In this document: one piece after another, positions 14,035 to 26,798 of the stretch
How the letters are laid out: each line of letters begins with the position of its first letter
Position numbering within the stretch: the stretch's first letter is position 1
Assembly: GCA_900320585.1 (NCBI GenBank)
Contig: ONSV01000001.1
Location: 1-64,000 of the forward strand
Direction: 5' to 3'
DNA: 64,000 nt
From: an uncultured Prevotellaceae bacterium
GTDB taxonomy: Bacteria > Bacteroidota > Bacteroidia > Bacteroidales > Bacteroidaceae
Program-made: the position numbers and the translations under genes
The notes under the pieces: model-generated
Seen by the model: only the letters and a program-made list of their open reading frames with translations
What the model was told of the DNA's origin: nothing
Databases searched by the model: none

Positions 14035-16296
14035 ATGCCCAAGAAACTTCAACATAGCGATGACGTGAACACTGTCATCACCCAGCTCACCAATATTGCC
14101 AAGCATATGCGTCACGAGTTCTTCATGCCCGAGCACATGCTTATGGCGCTGTTGGCCCAGATGCCGTTCCGCAAGGCGCTTTCCTATAGCGGGGGCAATC
14201 CCACGGCCCTCGAGAGTGAGGTGAGGAAATACCTTGACAGCCAGGAGCAGGTGCCCGGTGAGGTGAAGTATGAGATGTCGCCATCGACGCAACTCGACCA
14301 ACTCCTCGGCCTGGCCTACCAGTACGTGATCAGTTCGTCGGCCAAGCAGCTCGACGTGCCCCACCTTGTGATGGCCATGCTCCAGTTGCCCAACTCGCAG
14401 GCGGCCTACCTGCTCACCAAGGCCGTGAACCACGACGTTCAGGGCTTCCTCAGCAATGTCATCTCCGAATATGGTGGCGACGACAACTATATCGTGGAAG
14501 ACGACGAGGAGCCGGACGGTGACAACGAGGCGCTGCAGGGAGAGGCCACCGAGGAGGCCGACAAGACTTGGCGCTCGCAGGTGGTGTGCCTCAACGACCT
14601 GGTGGCACAGCACAACCCGCTGATAGGCCGTGAGGCGGAGTTGGAGCGCACCATCCAGGTGCTCTGTCGTAAGGAGAAGAACAACCCGCTGCATGTGGGC
14701 GAGTCGGGCGTGGGAAAGACCGCCTTGGTCTATGGCCTGGTTCAGCGCATCGTCGAGGGCAAGGTGCCTGAGCGCCTGAAGGGCAGCCATGTCTATCAGC
14801 TCGACCTCGGCTCGCTGCTGGCCGGAACGCAGTTCAGGGGTGATTTCGAGAAACGGGTGAAACTCATCATGGAGGGTGCCCGCCAGGAGGGCAACGCCAT
14901 TGTCTACATCGACGAGATACACAACCTCGTGGGTGCAGGGCGCACCAGCGACGGCTCGATGGATGCCTCCAACATGCTCAAACCTTACCTCGAGGGGGGC
15001 GACATCCGGTTTATCGGCGCTACCACCTACGATGAGTACAACCGGTTCTTCTCCAAGAGCAAGGGCATCGTGCGCCGGTTTCAGCAGATCGACATCGACG
15101 AGCCGTCGGTAGACGAGACCATCCGTATCCTCCAGGGACTGAAAGCCAAATACGAGGAGTTCCACCACGTCACCTATCCCGACGAGGTGATAGAATATGC
15201 CGTGAGGGCCAGTGCCAAGTATGTGAACGACCGGTTCCTGCCCGACAAGGCCATCGACCTCATCGACGAGGCCGGGGCCTACCGCGAGTTGCACCCCGCT
15301 GAAGACGGGTCGACGGTGGTCGACAAGCAGCTTGTCAGCGATGTGCTGGCCAAAGTGTGCAAGGTAGACGCCATGGCCATGAAGGAAGACGACAACGAGC
15401 ACCTCGAGACCCTCAGGGCAAGGATGGAGGCCAGCATCTACGGACAGGACGAGGCCGTGCGCCAGGTGGTGGAGGCCGTGCAGATGTCGAAGGCCGGACT
15501 CCTCGACGACGAGAAACCGCTCGCGTCGCTCCTCTTCGTGGGTCCTACGGGCGTGGGAAAGACCGAGGTGGCGCGGGTGCTGGCACGCGAACTGGGCATC
15601 GCCCTGGTGAGGTTCGACATGAGTGAGTATACCGAGAAGCACACCGTGGCCAAGCTCATCGGCTCGCCGGCGGGATATGTGGGCTACGAGGATGGCGGCC
15701 TGCTCACCGACGCCATTCGCAAGACGCCCAACTGCGTGCTCCTGCTCGACGAGATAGAGAAGGCCCATTCCGATATCTACAACATCCTGCTGCAGGTGAT
15801 GGACTATGCCCGGCTCACCGACAACCGCGGACGGAAGGCCGACTTCCGCAACGTGGTGCTCGTGATGACCTCCAACGCCGGGGCGCAATATGCCAAGCAA
15901 GCCTCGGTGGGCTTTGGCAACTCCGTGCCGGCGGGAGAGGCGATGCTGCGGCAGGTGAAGAAGACGTTCAAGCCCGAGTTCATCAACAGACTCTCGGCCA
16001 CCGTGGTGTTCAACGATATGGACCGCACCATGGCGGGCATGATTCTCGACAAGAAGTTGCGCGAGTTGAACAGCCGCCTCGTGGCAAGGAAGGTGAACAT
16101 GACCCTGACCGACGAGGCCCGGCTGATGCTCCTCGAAAAAGGATTCACCCGTGAGTATGGCGCCCGTGAGCTCGACCGCGTCATCGCCCGCGACCTCAAG
16201 CCGCTGCTCATGCGCGAGATTCTCTTCGGCAGGCTGAAGGATGGCGGCGAGGTGAGGCTCGTCGTCGAGGATGAGAAACTGAAACTGGAAATATAA
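14035..16296 (+). CDS. clpA: ATP-dependent Clp protease ATP-binding subunit ClpA
   Basis: A ring unfoldase that feeds proteins, including those brought by ClpS, into ClpP in the cytoplasm. The 753 residues show an N-terminal Clp repeat domain, which binds ClpS (about 1-150), then two AAA+ modules. The first has Walker A GESGVGKT and Walker B YIDEIHNLVGAG. The second has Walker A GPTGVGKTE and Walker B LLLDEIEKAH. A ClpP-binding loop of the IGL/LGF type is present as VGF in KQASVGFGN. There is no long middle domain, so it is ClpA rather than ClpB or ClpC. It follows clpS by three bases. Confidence 0.95.
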   Translation: MPKKLQHSDDVNTVITQLTNIAKHMRHEFFMPEHMLMALLAQMPFRKALSYSGGNPTALESEVRKYLDSQEQVPGEVKYEMSPSTQLDQLLGLAYQYVISSSAKQLDVPHLVMAMLQLPNSQAAYLLTKAVNHDVQGFLSNVISEYGGDDNYIVEDDEEPDGDNEALQGEATEEADKTWRSQVVCLNDLVAQHNPLIGREAELERTIQVLCRKEKNNPLHVGESGVGKTALVYGLVQRIVEGKVPERLKGSHVYQLDLGSLLAGTQFRGDFEKRVKLIMEGARQEGNAIVYIDEIHNLVGAGRTSDGSMDASNMLKPYLEGGDIRFIGATTYDEYNRFFSKSKGIVRRFQQIDIDEPSVDETIRILQGLKAKYEEFHHVTYPDEVIEYAVRASAKYVNDRFLPDKAIDLIDEAGAYRELHPAEDGSTVVDKQLVSDVLAKVCKVDAMAMKEDDNEHLETLRARMEASIYGQDEAVRQVVEAVQMSKAGLLDDEKPLASLLFVGPTGVGKTEVARVLARELGIALVRFDMSEYTEKHTVAKLIGSPAGYVGYEDGGLLTDAIRKTPNCVLLLDEIEKAHSDIYNILLQVMDYARLTDNRGRKADFRNVVLVMTSNAGAQYAKQASVGFGNSVPAGEAMLRQVKKTFKPEFINRLSATVVFNDMDRTMAGMILDKKLRELNSRLVARKVNMTLTDEARLMLLEKGFTREYGARELDRVIARDLKPLLMREILFGRLKDGGEVRLVVEDEKLKLEI

Positions 16297-16301
16297 GATT
16301 A

Positions 16302-16426
16302 CTCAACTTTGGCAAGTTGAGAGGAGTTCAGAATTTCAGACATTACCACAGCCAACAGCCATTGAGCCTACAGAGGTGAATTCGGACTATTGTCTGAACT
16401 CCTGAACTTCTGAACTTCTGAACTCC
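16302..16426. repeat. dispersed inverted-repeat element, copy 1, with clpA-end hairpin
   Basis: An 8-bp stem CTCAACTT/AAGTTGAG with a 4-base loop (16302-16321) starts six bases after the clpA stop. It is followed by GGAGTTCA (16323-16330), a core of about 60 bases, and four TGAACTYC units end to end (16395-16426). The core matches, in inverted orientation, the one at 38869-38924, including the 20-base block CGGACTATTGTCTGAACTCC. It probably ends clpA transcription. Confidence 0.75.
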
Positions 16427-16444
16427 CCAAAAAAGAAATAAACT

Positions 16445-17080
16445 ATGATATACCGGCTTGACGAACGACTGATTTTCCCCAACCCATACGGAGGCGAGCC
16501 CGACGGACTGATTGCCGTCGGTGGCGACCTCTCCACCGAAAGGCTGCTGCTGGCCTATGGCCATGGCATCTTCCCGTGGTTCTCCTTCCGCGACAGCGAC
16601 ATCATGTGGTTTTGTCCGCTGCAGCGCTTTGTCATCTTCCCCAGCGAGATTCATGTGTCGCACTCCATGCGCACCCTAATGCGGAAAAACAAGTACGAGG
16701 TGCGCTACAACACCGATTTCGAACAGACCATACGGCATTGCAGCGAGTTGCGTATCGATGAAAAAGGGGCTTGGTTGGGAGAGGATATGATTGCGGCATA
16801 TACCCAACTCCACCGGCTCGGCCATGCCATGAGCGTGGAGGTGTGGGAGGCCGACCGCATGGTGGGCGGACTCTATGGCGTGATACACGGCCGCTCGTTC
16901 ATCGGCGAGAGCATGTTCTCGCTGGTGCCCAGCGCCAGCAAGCTCGCCCTCATCTCTCTGGCACGGCAGATGGAGGAGAATCATCTGGGAATTATCGACT
17001 GCCAGCTCGAGACACCGCATCTCAGGTCGATGGGTGCCCGCTTCATCCCCTATGATGAGTATATGAAGTGGATGGAGTGA
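16445..17080 (+). CDS. aat: leucyl/phenylalanyl-tRNA-protein transferase
   Basis: Adds leucine or phenylalanine from charged tRNA to proteins with N-terminal Arg or Lys, making them ClpS-ClpA substrates. The 211-residue cytoplasmic protein begins MIYRLDERLIFPNP and shows the family signature GDLSTERLLLAYGHGIFPWF, then the GNAT-like region with SVEVWEADRMVGGLYGV and SFIGESMFS, and ends with IDCQLETPHLRSMGARFI. It lies 148 bases after clpA, separated by a repeat element, in the same direction. Having the transferase, adaptor and unfoldase adjacent makes the pathway assignment firm. Confidence 0.95.
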   Translation: MIYRLDERLIFPNPYGGEPDGLIAVGGDLSTERLLLAYGHGIFPWFSFRDSDIMWFCPLQRFVIFPSEIHVSHSMRTLMRKNKYEVRYNTDFEQTIRHCSELRIDEKGAWLGEDMIAAYTQLHRLGHAMSVEVWEADRMVGGLYGVIHGRSFIGESMFSLVPSASKLALISLARQMEENHLGIIDCQLETPHLRSMGARFIPYDEYMKWME

Positions 17081-17113
17081 TGATAAGCCTATTGTCGTGA
17101 TTCCGTCCGGTCG

Positions 17114-21462
<4,349 letters not shown>

Positions 21463-21518
21463 GCCCCACGCGCCACCTCTTTTCGCGCGATTTTTGGAAA
21501 ATCCACCCAAATAATTAG

Positions 21519-21550
21519 AAAATCCACCTCGCTTGAGGTGGATTTTTTGT
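21519..21550 (+). terminator. intrinsic terminator of the beta-galactosidase gene
   Basis: Perfect 12-bp stem (21519-21530 with 21535-21546), 4-base loop GCTT, and a T run after it. It abuts the -7 element of the next gene. Confidence 0.85.
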
Positions 21551-21557
21551 ATTTTTG
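21550..21557 (+). promoter_or_regulatory. -7 element of the GH51 gene
   Basis: TATTTTTG, 37 bases before the ATG and directly after the terminator stem. A consensus-spaced -33 would fall in the terminator hairpin and is not evident. Confidence 0.45.
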
Positions 21558-21594
21558 CAGAAATAACCGAAACCTACAACGCTAATTCAAAACA

Positions 21595-23526
21595 ATGAGA
21601 AAACTACAACTTTTCACAGCAGTGGCCATGATGGCCATGATGACGCTCAGTGCCAGTGCACAGCGGCAGCTCACCGTGCTGGCCAACAAGCCAGGGGCTG
21701 TCATCCAGCCCACCATGTATGGTATCTTCTTCGAGGACATCAACTTCGGCGCCGATGGCGGACTCTATGCCGAGATGGTGGAGAACCGCTCCTTCGAGTT
21801 CCCCACACGCCTCATGGGATGGAATGCCTTCGGAAACGTGCAGGTGAGCGACCAGCGCCCGGCCTTCGACCGTAACCCCCACTATGTGGTGCTCGGCGAC
21901 TCCGGACACATCGAGAAACGCACTGGATTGGAGAACCGCGGGTTCTTCGGCATGGGATTCAAGAAAGGACTGCGCTACGACTTCTCTGTCTATGCCCGTC
22001 TGCACGACAGTGGCAGCGCGCCCGCCCGCATCCGCGTGGAACTGGTGAACGCCAACAACAACATCATCACCGCCCAGCGCATCACCATCAACAGCGGTGA
22101 GTGGAAGAAATATACGGCATCGCTCACGCCCAACCAGACCGAGCCCAAGGGACTCATGCGCGTCTTCCTCGAGACCGCACAGGGCGTAGACCTCGACCAT
22201 GTGTCGCTCTTCCCCTCCGACAACTGGAACGGACTGCGTGCCGACCTGGTGAAAGACCTCGCCGACCTGCATCCCGGTATCTTCCGCTTCCCCGGCGGAT
22301 GTATCGTCGAGGGTACCGACCTCGAGACCCGCTACCAGTGGAAGAACTCCGTAGGAAAGGTGGAGAACCGTCCGCTCAACGAGAACCGGTGGAACTACAC
22401 CTTCGCACACCGCATGTATCCCAACTACTTCCAGACCTACGGACTTGGGTTCTATGAGTTCTTCATCCTCTCCGAGGAGATTGGCGCAGAGCCGCTGCCC
22501 GTGCTCAGCTGCGGTCTCGCCTGCCAGTTCCAGAACAAGACCGAGGATGCCCACGTGGCCGTCGACGACCTGCAGTCGTATATCGACGACGCACTCGACC
22601 TCATCGAGTTCGCCAATGGCTCCACCGATACCAAATGGGGCAAGCTGCGTGCCGATATGGGACACCCCGCTCCCTTCAATCTCAAGCAGATCGGTATCGG
22701 CAACGAGCAGTGGGGCGAGCTCTATCCTCCACGTCTCGAGAAGTTCATCAAGGCCATCCGCGCCCAATACCCCAACATCAAGATCTGTGGCACCAGCGGA
22801 CCATCGGCCGACGGCAAGGACTTCGACTACGGATGGCAGGAGATGAAGCGGCTCAAGGTCGACCTCGTCGACGAGCACTACTACAAGCCACCACAGTGGT
22901 TCCTCGACAATGCCGCCCGCTACGACAACTACGACCGCAAGGGACCGAAGGTATTCGCAGGCGAGTATGCTGCTCATGGCAAAGGCGATCTCAACAACTG
23001 GGAGGCCGCCCTCTCGGAGGCCGCTTTCATGACCGGACTGGAGCGCAATGCCGACGTGGTGTGGCAGGCCACCTACGCACCCCTCTTCGCACATGTCGAG
23101 GGATGGCAGTGGAAACCCGACCTCATCTGGTTCGACAACCTGCATACGGCTCGCTCGGCCAACTGGTATGTGCAGATGCTCTATGGCACCTATAAGGGTA
23201 CCAACGTGCTCAAGCTCACCGAGGATGGCAAGGCCGTGACCGGACAGGAAGGACTCTATGCCAGTGCCGTGCTCGACAAGACAGCCAACAAGCGCTACAT
23301 CAAGTTGGTGAACGCACTCGATACCGACCAAAGCGTCGAGATTACCTGCAAGGGAATGAAGACCGTGGGACAGGTGGAGAGCGTGCTCCTCACCGGCGAC
23401 AAGAAGATGGAGAACCTCGTGGGCAAGCGCGAGATGGTGAAACCCGCCAAGGCCACTTTCTCTGCCGAGGGCAACAAGATTGCAGTGCCCGTGCCGGCAC
23501 GCAGCTTCGTGGTGCTGAGCTTCTGA
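21595..23526 (+). CDS. exported GH51 alpha-L-arabinofuranosidase
   Basis: Releases terminal alpha-L-arabinofuranose from arabinan, arabinogalactan or arabinoxylan. The 643-residue protein has a signal peptide (to SASA, about 22), then a carbohydrate-binding-like segment with ENRSFEFP and a jelly-roll region. The TIM barrel follows, with RFPGGCIVEG, the acid/base glutamate 371 in IGIGNEQWGE, and the nucleophile glutamate 457 in VFAGEYAAHG. The C-terminal beta domain has VLLTGDKKMEN and ends in a hydrophobic strand (RSFVVLSF). Its place after the beta-galactosidase, though with its own terminator-separated promoter, fits pectic side-chain trimming. Confidence 0.95.
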   Translation: MRKLQLFTAVAMMAMMTLSASAQRQLTVLANKPGAVIQPTMYGIFFEDINFGADGGLYAEMVENRSFEFPTRLMGWNAFGNVQVSDQRPAFDRNPHYVVLGDSGHIEKRTGLENRGFFGMGFKKGLRYDFSVYARLHDSGSAPARIRVELVNANNNIITAQRITINSGEWKKYTASLTPNQTEPKGLMRVFLETAQGVDLDHVSLFPSDNWNGLRADLVKDLADLHPGIFRFPGGCIVEGTDLETRYQWKNSVGKVENRPLNENRWNYTFAHRMYPNYFQTYGLGFYEFFILSEEIGAEPLPVLSCGLACQFQNKTEDAHVAVDDLQSYIDDALDLIEFANGSTDTKWGKLRADMGHPAPFNLKQIGIGNEQWGELYPPRLEKFIKAIRAQYPNIKICGTSGPSADGKDFDYGWQEMKRLKVDLVDEHYYKPPQWFLDNAARYDNYDRKGPKVFAGEYAAHGKGDLNNWEAALSEAAFMTGLERNADVVWQATYAPLFAHVEGWQWKPDLIWFDNLHTARSANWYVQMLYGTYKGTNVLKLTEDGKAVTGQEGLYASAVLDKTANKRYIKLVNALDTDQSVEITCKGMKTVGQVESVLLTGDKKMENLVGKREMVKPAKATFSAEGNKIAVPVPARSFVVLSF

Positions 23527-23562
23527 TTTTTTTCAGACAATCCACACCGATAAGGTGTATAG

Positions 23563-23606
23563 ATGGAGCAAAGGGATGCCGGAAACGGCCTCTTTGCTCC
23601 ATTTTC
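23563..23606 (+). terminator. intrinsic terminator of the GH51 gene
   Basis: ATGGAGCAAAG (23563-23573) pairs fully with 23592-23602; inside sits a second small stem (GCC with GGC). Several T follow. It begins 36 bases after the stop codon. Confidence 0.75.
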
Positions 23607-23699
23607 ATTGTTTGCGCCCAACTGAAAAGTTGAAAGAGGAAAAATATGGGATAAACATAATTTAACACTAAAAACTCAATTTTAATGCGTGTTTATAAC

Positions 23700-23707
23700 T
23701 ATTTTTG
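23700..23707 (+). promoter_or_regulatory. -7 element of the thioredoxin-barrel-lipoprotein genes
   Basis: TATTTTTG, 27 bases before the thioredoxin start. No good -33 is visible. Confidence 0.4.
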
Positions 23708-23734
23708 CACGTAAATGTAAACCATGTCATAATT

Positions 23735-24223
23735 ATGAGAAATTATCTGCTTATACTCACCATTGCCCTTTTCGGGTTTGTCGGCCATGCCAATGCCCAG
23801 TTGCCCGCCATCACGCTCAAGACGATGGAGGGAAAGACCGTGCGCACCGACACCATCTCCAACAACGGGAAACCTTTCATCATCGACTTCTTCGCCACTT
23901 GGTGCAAGCCATGCAACCGCGAGCTCGATGCCATCAACGAGGTGTATGAGGACTGGCAGGAGGAGACCGGCGTGAAGATTTATGCCATCTCCGTCGACCA
24001 GGCCCATAATATTAATAAGGTAAAGCCGCTTGTCGACAACCACGGATGGACATACGACGTGATTCTCGATACCAATATGGAGTTCCAGAAGGCTCTCGGC
24101 ATACAGATGATTCCCTATGTGCTCATCGTTGATGGAACGGGGAAAATCGTATACCGCCACAACGGCTACACCGAGGGTGCCGAGCAGGAACTCATTGAGA
24201 AAGTCCGCGAACTGGTGCAATAG
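23735..24223 (+). CDS. exported thioredoxin-like (TlpA/ResA-type) protein
   Basis: A 162-residue periplasmic thiol oxidoreductase. The signal peptide is MRNYLLILTIALFGFVGHANA, followed by a short thioredoxin fold with FFATWCKPCNRELDAI; the redox pair is cysteines 57 and 60. A cis-proline lies in IQMIPYVLIVDG. It resembles TlpA/ResA reductases that pass electrons from DsbD-like membrane proteins to envelope substrates. The ATG at 23735 opens the signal peptide; residues before it have no sense. The barrel gene starts three bases after the stop, and an Omp28-like CxxC lipoprotein follows, so a shared redox function is likely (inference). Confidence 0.85.
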   Translation: MRNYLLILTIALFGFVGHANAQLPAITLKTMEGKTVRTDTISNNGKPFIIDFFATWCKPCNRELDAINEVYEDWQEETGVKIYAISVDQAHNINKVKPLVDNHGWTYDVILDTNMEFQKALGIQMIPYVLIVDGTGKIVYRHNGYTEGAEQELIEKVRELVQ

Positions 24224-24226
24224 GCT

Positions 24227-25861
24227 ATGAGAAGACTTTCACTATTGGCAGTCGTAGCGATGGCCCTGCCCTTGTCGCTCCAGGCACAGAACGAGAACAA
24301 CGACAAAATCACATTCACGGGCAGCATCCAGAGCGATGTGCTCTTCCCCCAGGAAGACACCGATATAGGTGCCCGGAAATATGATGAGTGGGCGCTCACC
24401 AACAGCTACGCCGACCTCCATATGATGAGCAAGAACGTCGACGTGGGGGCAAGGGTGGAGTTCATGCGATTCCCTCTCCCGGGATATGAGAACGATTTCA
24501 AGGGATGGGGACTGGCCAACATCTATGCCAAGATGCACACCGAGAATCTCGAGATCACCCTCGGAAACTTCTACGAGCAGTTTGGCAGTGGCTTTATCCT
24601 GCGCACCTATGAGGAGCGGAGCCTTGGCATCGACAACTCGCTTCTGGGAGCACGCGTCATTGCCAAACCCCTCAAGGGTGTCACCCTGAAGGCGCTCTCG
24701 GGATACCAGCGGCGATACTGGAGCTATAACGACGCCCTCGTCTCGGGTGGCGATGTGGAACTGAGCATCGACCAGTGGTCGAAGGCCATGCAAGACAATG
24801 GCACCTTCCTCACCCTCGGCGCGTCGATGGTCAACAAGCATGAGCGCACAGAGAATATCTTTGTCGACGCCAGCCACAAACTCAACCTGCCTGAGAATGT
24901 GAACGCTTTCGATGTCAGGGCACGGGTGCAGAAAGGTAATGTGAGTGTGCTGGCCGAATATGCCCAGAAGTCACAGGACCCCACTTTCGATAATGGTTTT
25001 ACTTATGGCAAAGGACATGTGGCCATGCTCTCGGCTTCTTATTCGAAGCGGGGAATGAGCCTTTTGCTACAGGCCAAACGTAGCGAGAACATGGCCTTCC
25101 GCTCCAGGCGCTCAATGAATGGCACTTCCTCGTTCCTCAACCATCTGCCGGCATTCACCCTCGACCACACCTATGCCCTGGCTGCCCTCTATCCCTATGC
25201 CACCCAGCCCAAAGGCGAGTGGGCCTATCAGGCTGAGCTGGGCTACAACTTCAAGCGCAAGACCGTGCTCGGTGGAAAATACGGCACCAACGTGAAGGTG
25301 AACTTCTCGCATGTGCACGGCATCGACAACGCAGGAAATCTTATGCCGGGCACCGACGGCATCGGCTCCGCGTTCTGGAAGTGGGGCGACGAGATGTACT
25401 ACCAGGACATCAACGTGCAGATTGACAAACGGCTCACCAAGGATTTCAAGATCAATCTGATGTACATGAACCAGTTCTACAACAAGACCGTTGTGGAGGG
25501 TGAGGGTGGCATGGTCCACTCCAACATCTTCGTGGCCGATGGCAAGTACAAGTTTAACAACAAGCTCACCCTCAGGGGCGAGCTCCAGTATCTCGCCACC
25601 GGTGAGGACCAGGGCGACTGGGCTTTCGCGCTTCTCGAACTCTCGGTGCTTCCCCATTTCATGTTCACCGTGTCCGACATGTATAACTGTGGCGAGACCG
25701 ACCTTCACTATTATCAGGGACTCGTGACCTACAATGTGGGCTCACACCGCATCCAGGCTGGCTACGGACGCACACGCGCGGGCTACAACTGCTCGGGTGG
25801 CGTATGCCGATACGTGCCGGCAAGCAAGGGCTTCACCATTTCGTATAACTACAATTTCTAA
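24227..25861 (+). CDS. outer-membrane beta-barrel protein, DUF6029-like
   Basis: A 544-residue protein with a signal peptide (to LQAQ, about 21) and, throughout, alternating-strand pattern with aromatic girdle residues and a terminal phenylalanine (FTISYNYNF), so an outer-membrane barrel. It resembles the Bacteroidetes DUF6029 family as I remember it; function is unknown. The barrel ends with an unusual cysteine pair in NCSGGVCRY, and another cysteine in MYNCGETD, which could be thiol targets. It sits between the exported thioredoxin (3-base gap) and an Omp28-like lipoprotein (6-base gap), which points to a complex or an assembly pathway. Confidence 0.72.
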   Translation: MRRLSLLAVVAMALPLSLQAQNENNDKITFTGSIQSDVLFPQEDTDIGARKYDEWALTNSYADLHMMSKNVDVGARVEFMRFPLPGYENDFKGWGLANIYAKMHTENLEITLGNFYEQFGSGFILRTYEERSLGIDNSLLGARVIAKPLKGVTLKALSGYQRRYWSYNDALVSGGDVELSIDQWSKAMQDNGTFLTLGASMVNKHERTENIFVDASHKLNLPENVNAFDVRARVQKGNVSVLAEYAQKSQDPTFDNGFTYGKGHVAMLSASYSKRGMSLLLQAKRSENMAFRSRRSMNGTSSFLNHLPAFTLDHTYALAALYPYATQPKGEWAYQAELGYNFKRKTVLGGKYGTNVKVNFSHVHGIDNAGNLMPGTDGIGSAFWKWGDEMYYQDINVQIDKRLTKDFKINLMYMNQFYNKTVVEGEGGMVHSNIFVADGKYKFNNKLTLRGELQYLATGEDQGDWAFALLELSVLPHFMFTVSDMYNCGETDLHYYQGLVTYNVGSHRIQAGYGRTRAGYNCSGGVCRYVPASKGFTISYNYNF

Positions 25862-25867
25862 ATCCGG

Positions 25868-26674
25868 ATGAAAACTTTTCGACCCATATACCTGCTGCCC
25901 TTGTTGATGATGGCCACGATGGTGGCTTGCAACCACATCGACGAGGATGAGCGGTTCATCTACGTGAAACCCGTGTCGGCGAACCGCAATGTGCTCATTG
26001 AGGACTTCACGGGGCAGCGGTGTGTCAACTGCCCCAACGCCACCGACGAGATCACCAACCTCATCGGCCAGTACGGCGAGGCCACTGTCATCGCCGTAGG
26101 CATCCATAGTGGCCCTTTCTCCAAATCGGTGAGAGGGGTGCCCTATGCGCTGTGGACTGAGGATGGCGATGCCTATTTCGACTATTGGAAAGTGGAGTCG
26201 CAGCCCAAGGGAGTCATCGACCGGCGTGGAACCAGCGACTACACCTCGTGGGGCACGATCGTACGCGACGAGCTGTCGAAGACGGCGCCACTCACCCTTG
26301 AAGTGAGAGGTGGCTATGCCCCCGGTAGCAAAGAGGCCGTCATCGTCGTGCGTGCCCTTGGCACCGACGGCAACACCACGGGCCGACTGCAGGTGTGGCT
26401 CATCGAGAATGGCATCACGGCCTTCCAGTATATGCCCGACGGCAGTACCAACCGCGAGTATGTGCACAACCATGTGTTCCGCAAGGCGGTCAATGGCACC
26501 TGGGGCACCGACTTCAGCGTGAAAGAGGGCTCCGAGGCGATGGAGTCGTTCACTTGCGCCATCGACAGCGAGTGGGTGCCTGAGAATATGGAGGTGGTGG
26601 CTTTCGTCTACAACGACCAGGGCATCTGCCAGGTGACCAAAAGCAAGTTGGAGGTTCCGGCCATCATCGAATAG
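25868..26674 (+). CDS. Omp28-related lipoprotein with CxxC
   Basis: A 268-residue lipoprotein: the signal peptide ends in the lipobox VACN. The mature part starts with a thioredoxin-like Omp28 domain containing VLIEDFTGQRCVNCPNA, with a CVNC pair at the position of a thioredoxin active site, then an acidic loop and a beta-rich C-terminal half. Omp28-type proteins in Bacteroidetes are surface proteins of unclear role. It follows the barrel gene by six bases and is the last of a three-gene unit. The CxxC suggests a surface or periplasmic redox or scaffold role; this is inference. Confidence 0.8.
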   Translation: MKTFRPIYLLPLLMMATMVACNHIDEDERFIYVKPVSANRNVLIEDFTGQRCVNCPNATDEITNLIGQYGEATVIAVGIHSGPFSKSVRGVPYALWTEDGDAYFDYWKVESQPKGVIDRRGTSDYTSWGTIVRDELSKTAPLTLEVRGGYAPGSKEAVIVVRALGTDGNTTGRLQVWLIENGITAFQYMPDGSTNREYVHNHVFRKAVNGTWGTDFSVKEGSEAMESFTCAIDSEWVPENMEVVAFVYNDQGICQVTKSKLEVPAIIE

Positions 26675-26760
26675 TAACATGTTTGTGGTATTTTGATGGA
26701 AGTTTGGCCACGAAAATAGATAAATCCGTGCAGAAAGTAGGTGTTTGAAACCAAAATGCC

Positions 26761-26768
26761 TACTTTTG
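26761..26768 (+). promoter_or_regulatory. -7 element before the Omp28/T9SS gene
   Basis: TACTTTTG, 30 bases before the ATG. A TTTG lies upstream but only 13 bases away, too close for a normal -33. Confidence 0.4.
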
Positions 26769-26798
26769 CCCCATAATTTAGTAACAAATAGTGTGTTT

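Noticed and set aside
14020..15900. Long open frame antisense to clpA
   Set aside because: It lies wholly opposite a clear AAA+ gene, and its translation is a histidine/leucine/valine-rich shadow with no domain. GC-rich codon use in clpA opens this frame.
16395..16426. CRISPR or coding repeat at the TGAACTYC units
   Set aside because: The 8-base units have no spacers and lie between genes. They belong to the dispersed inverted element.
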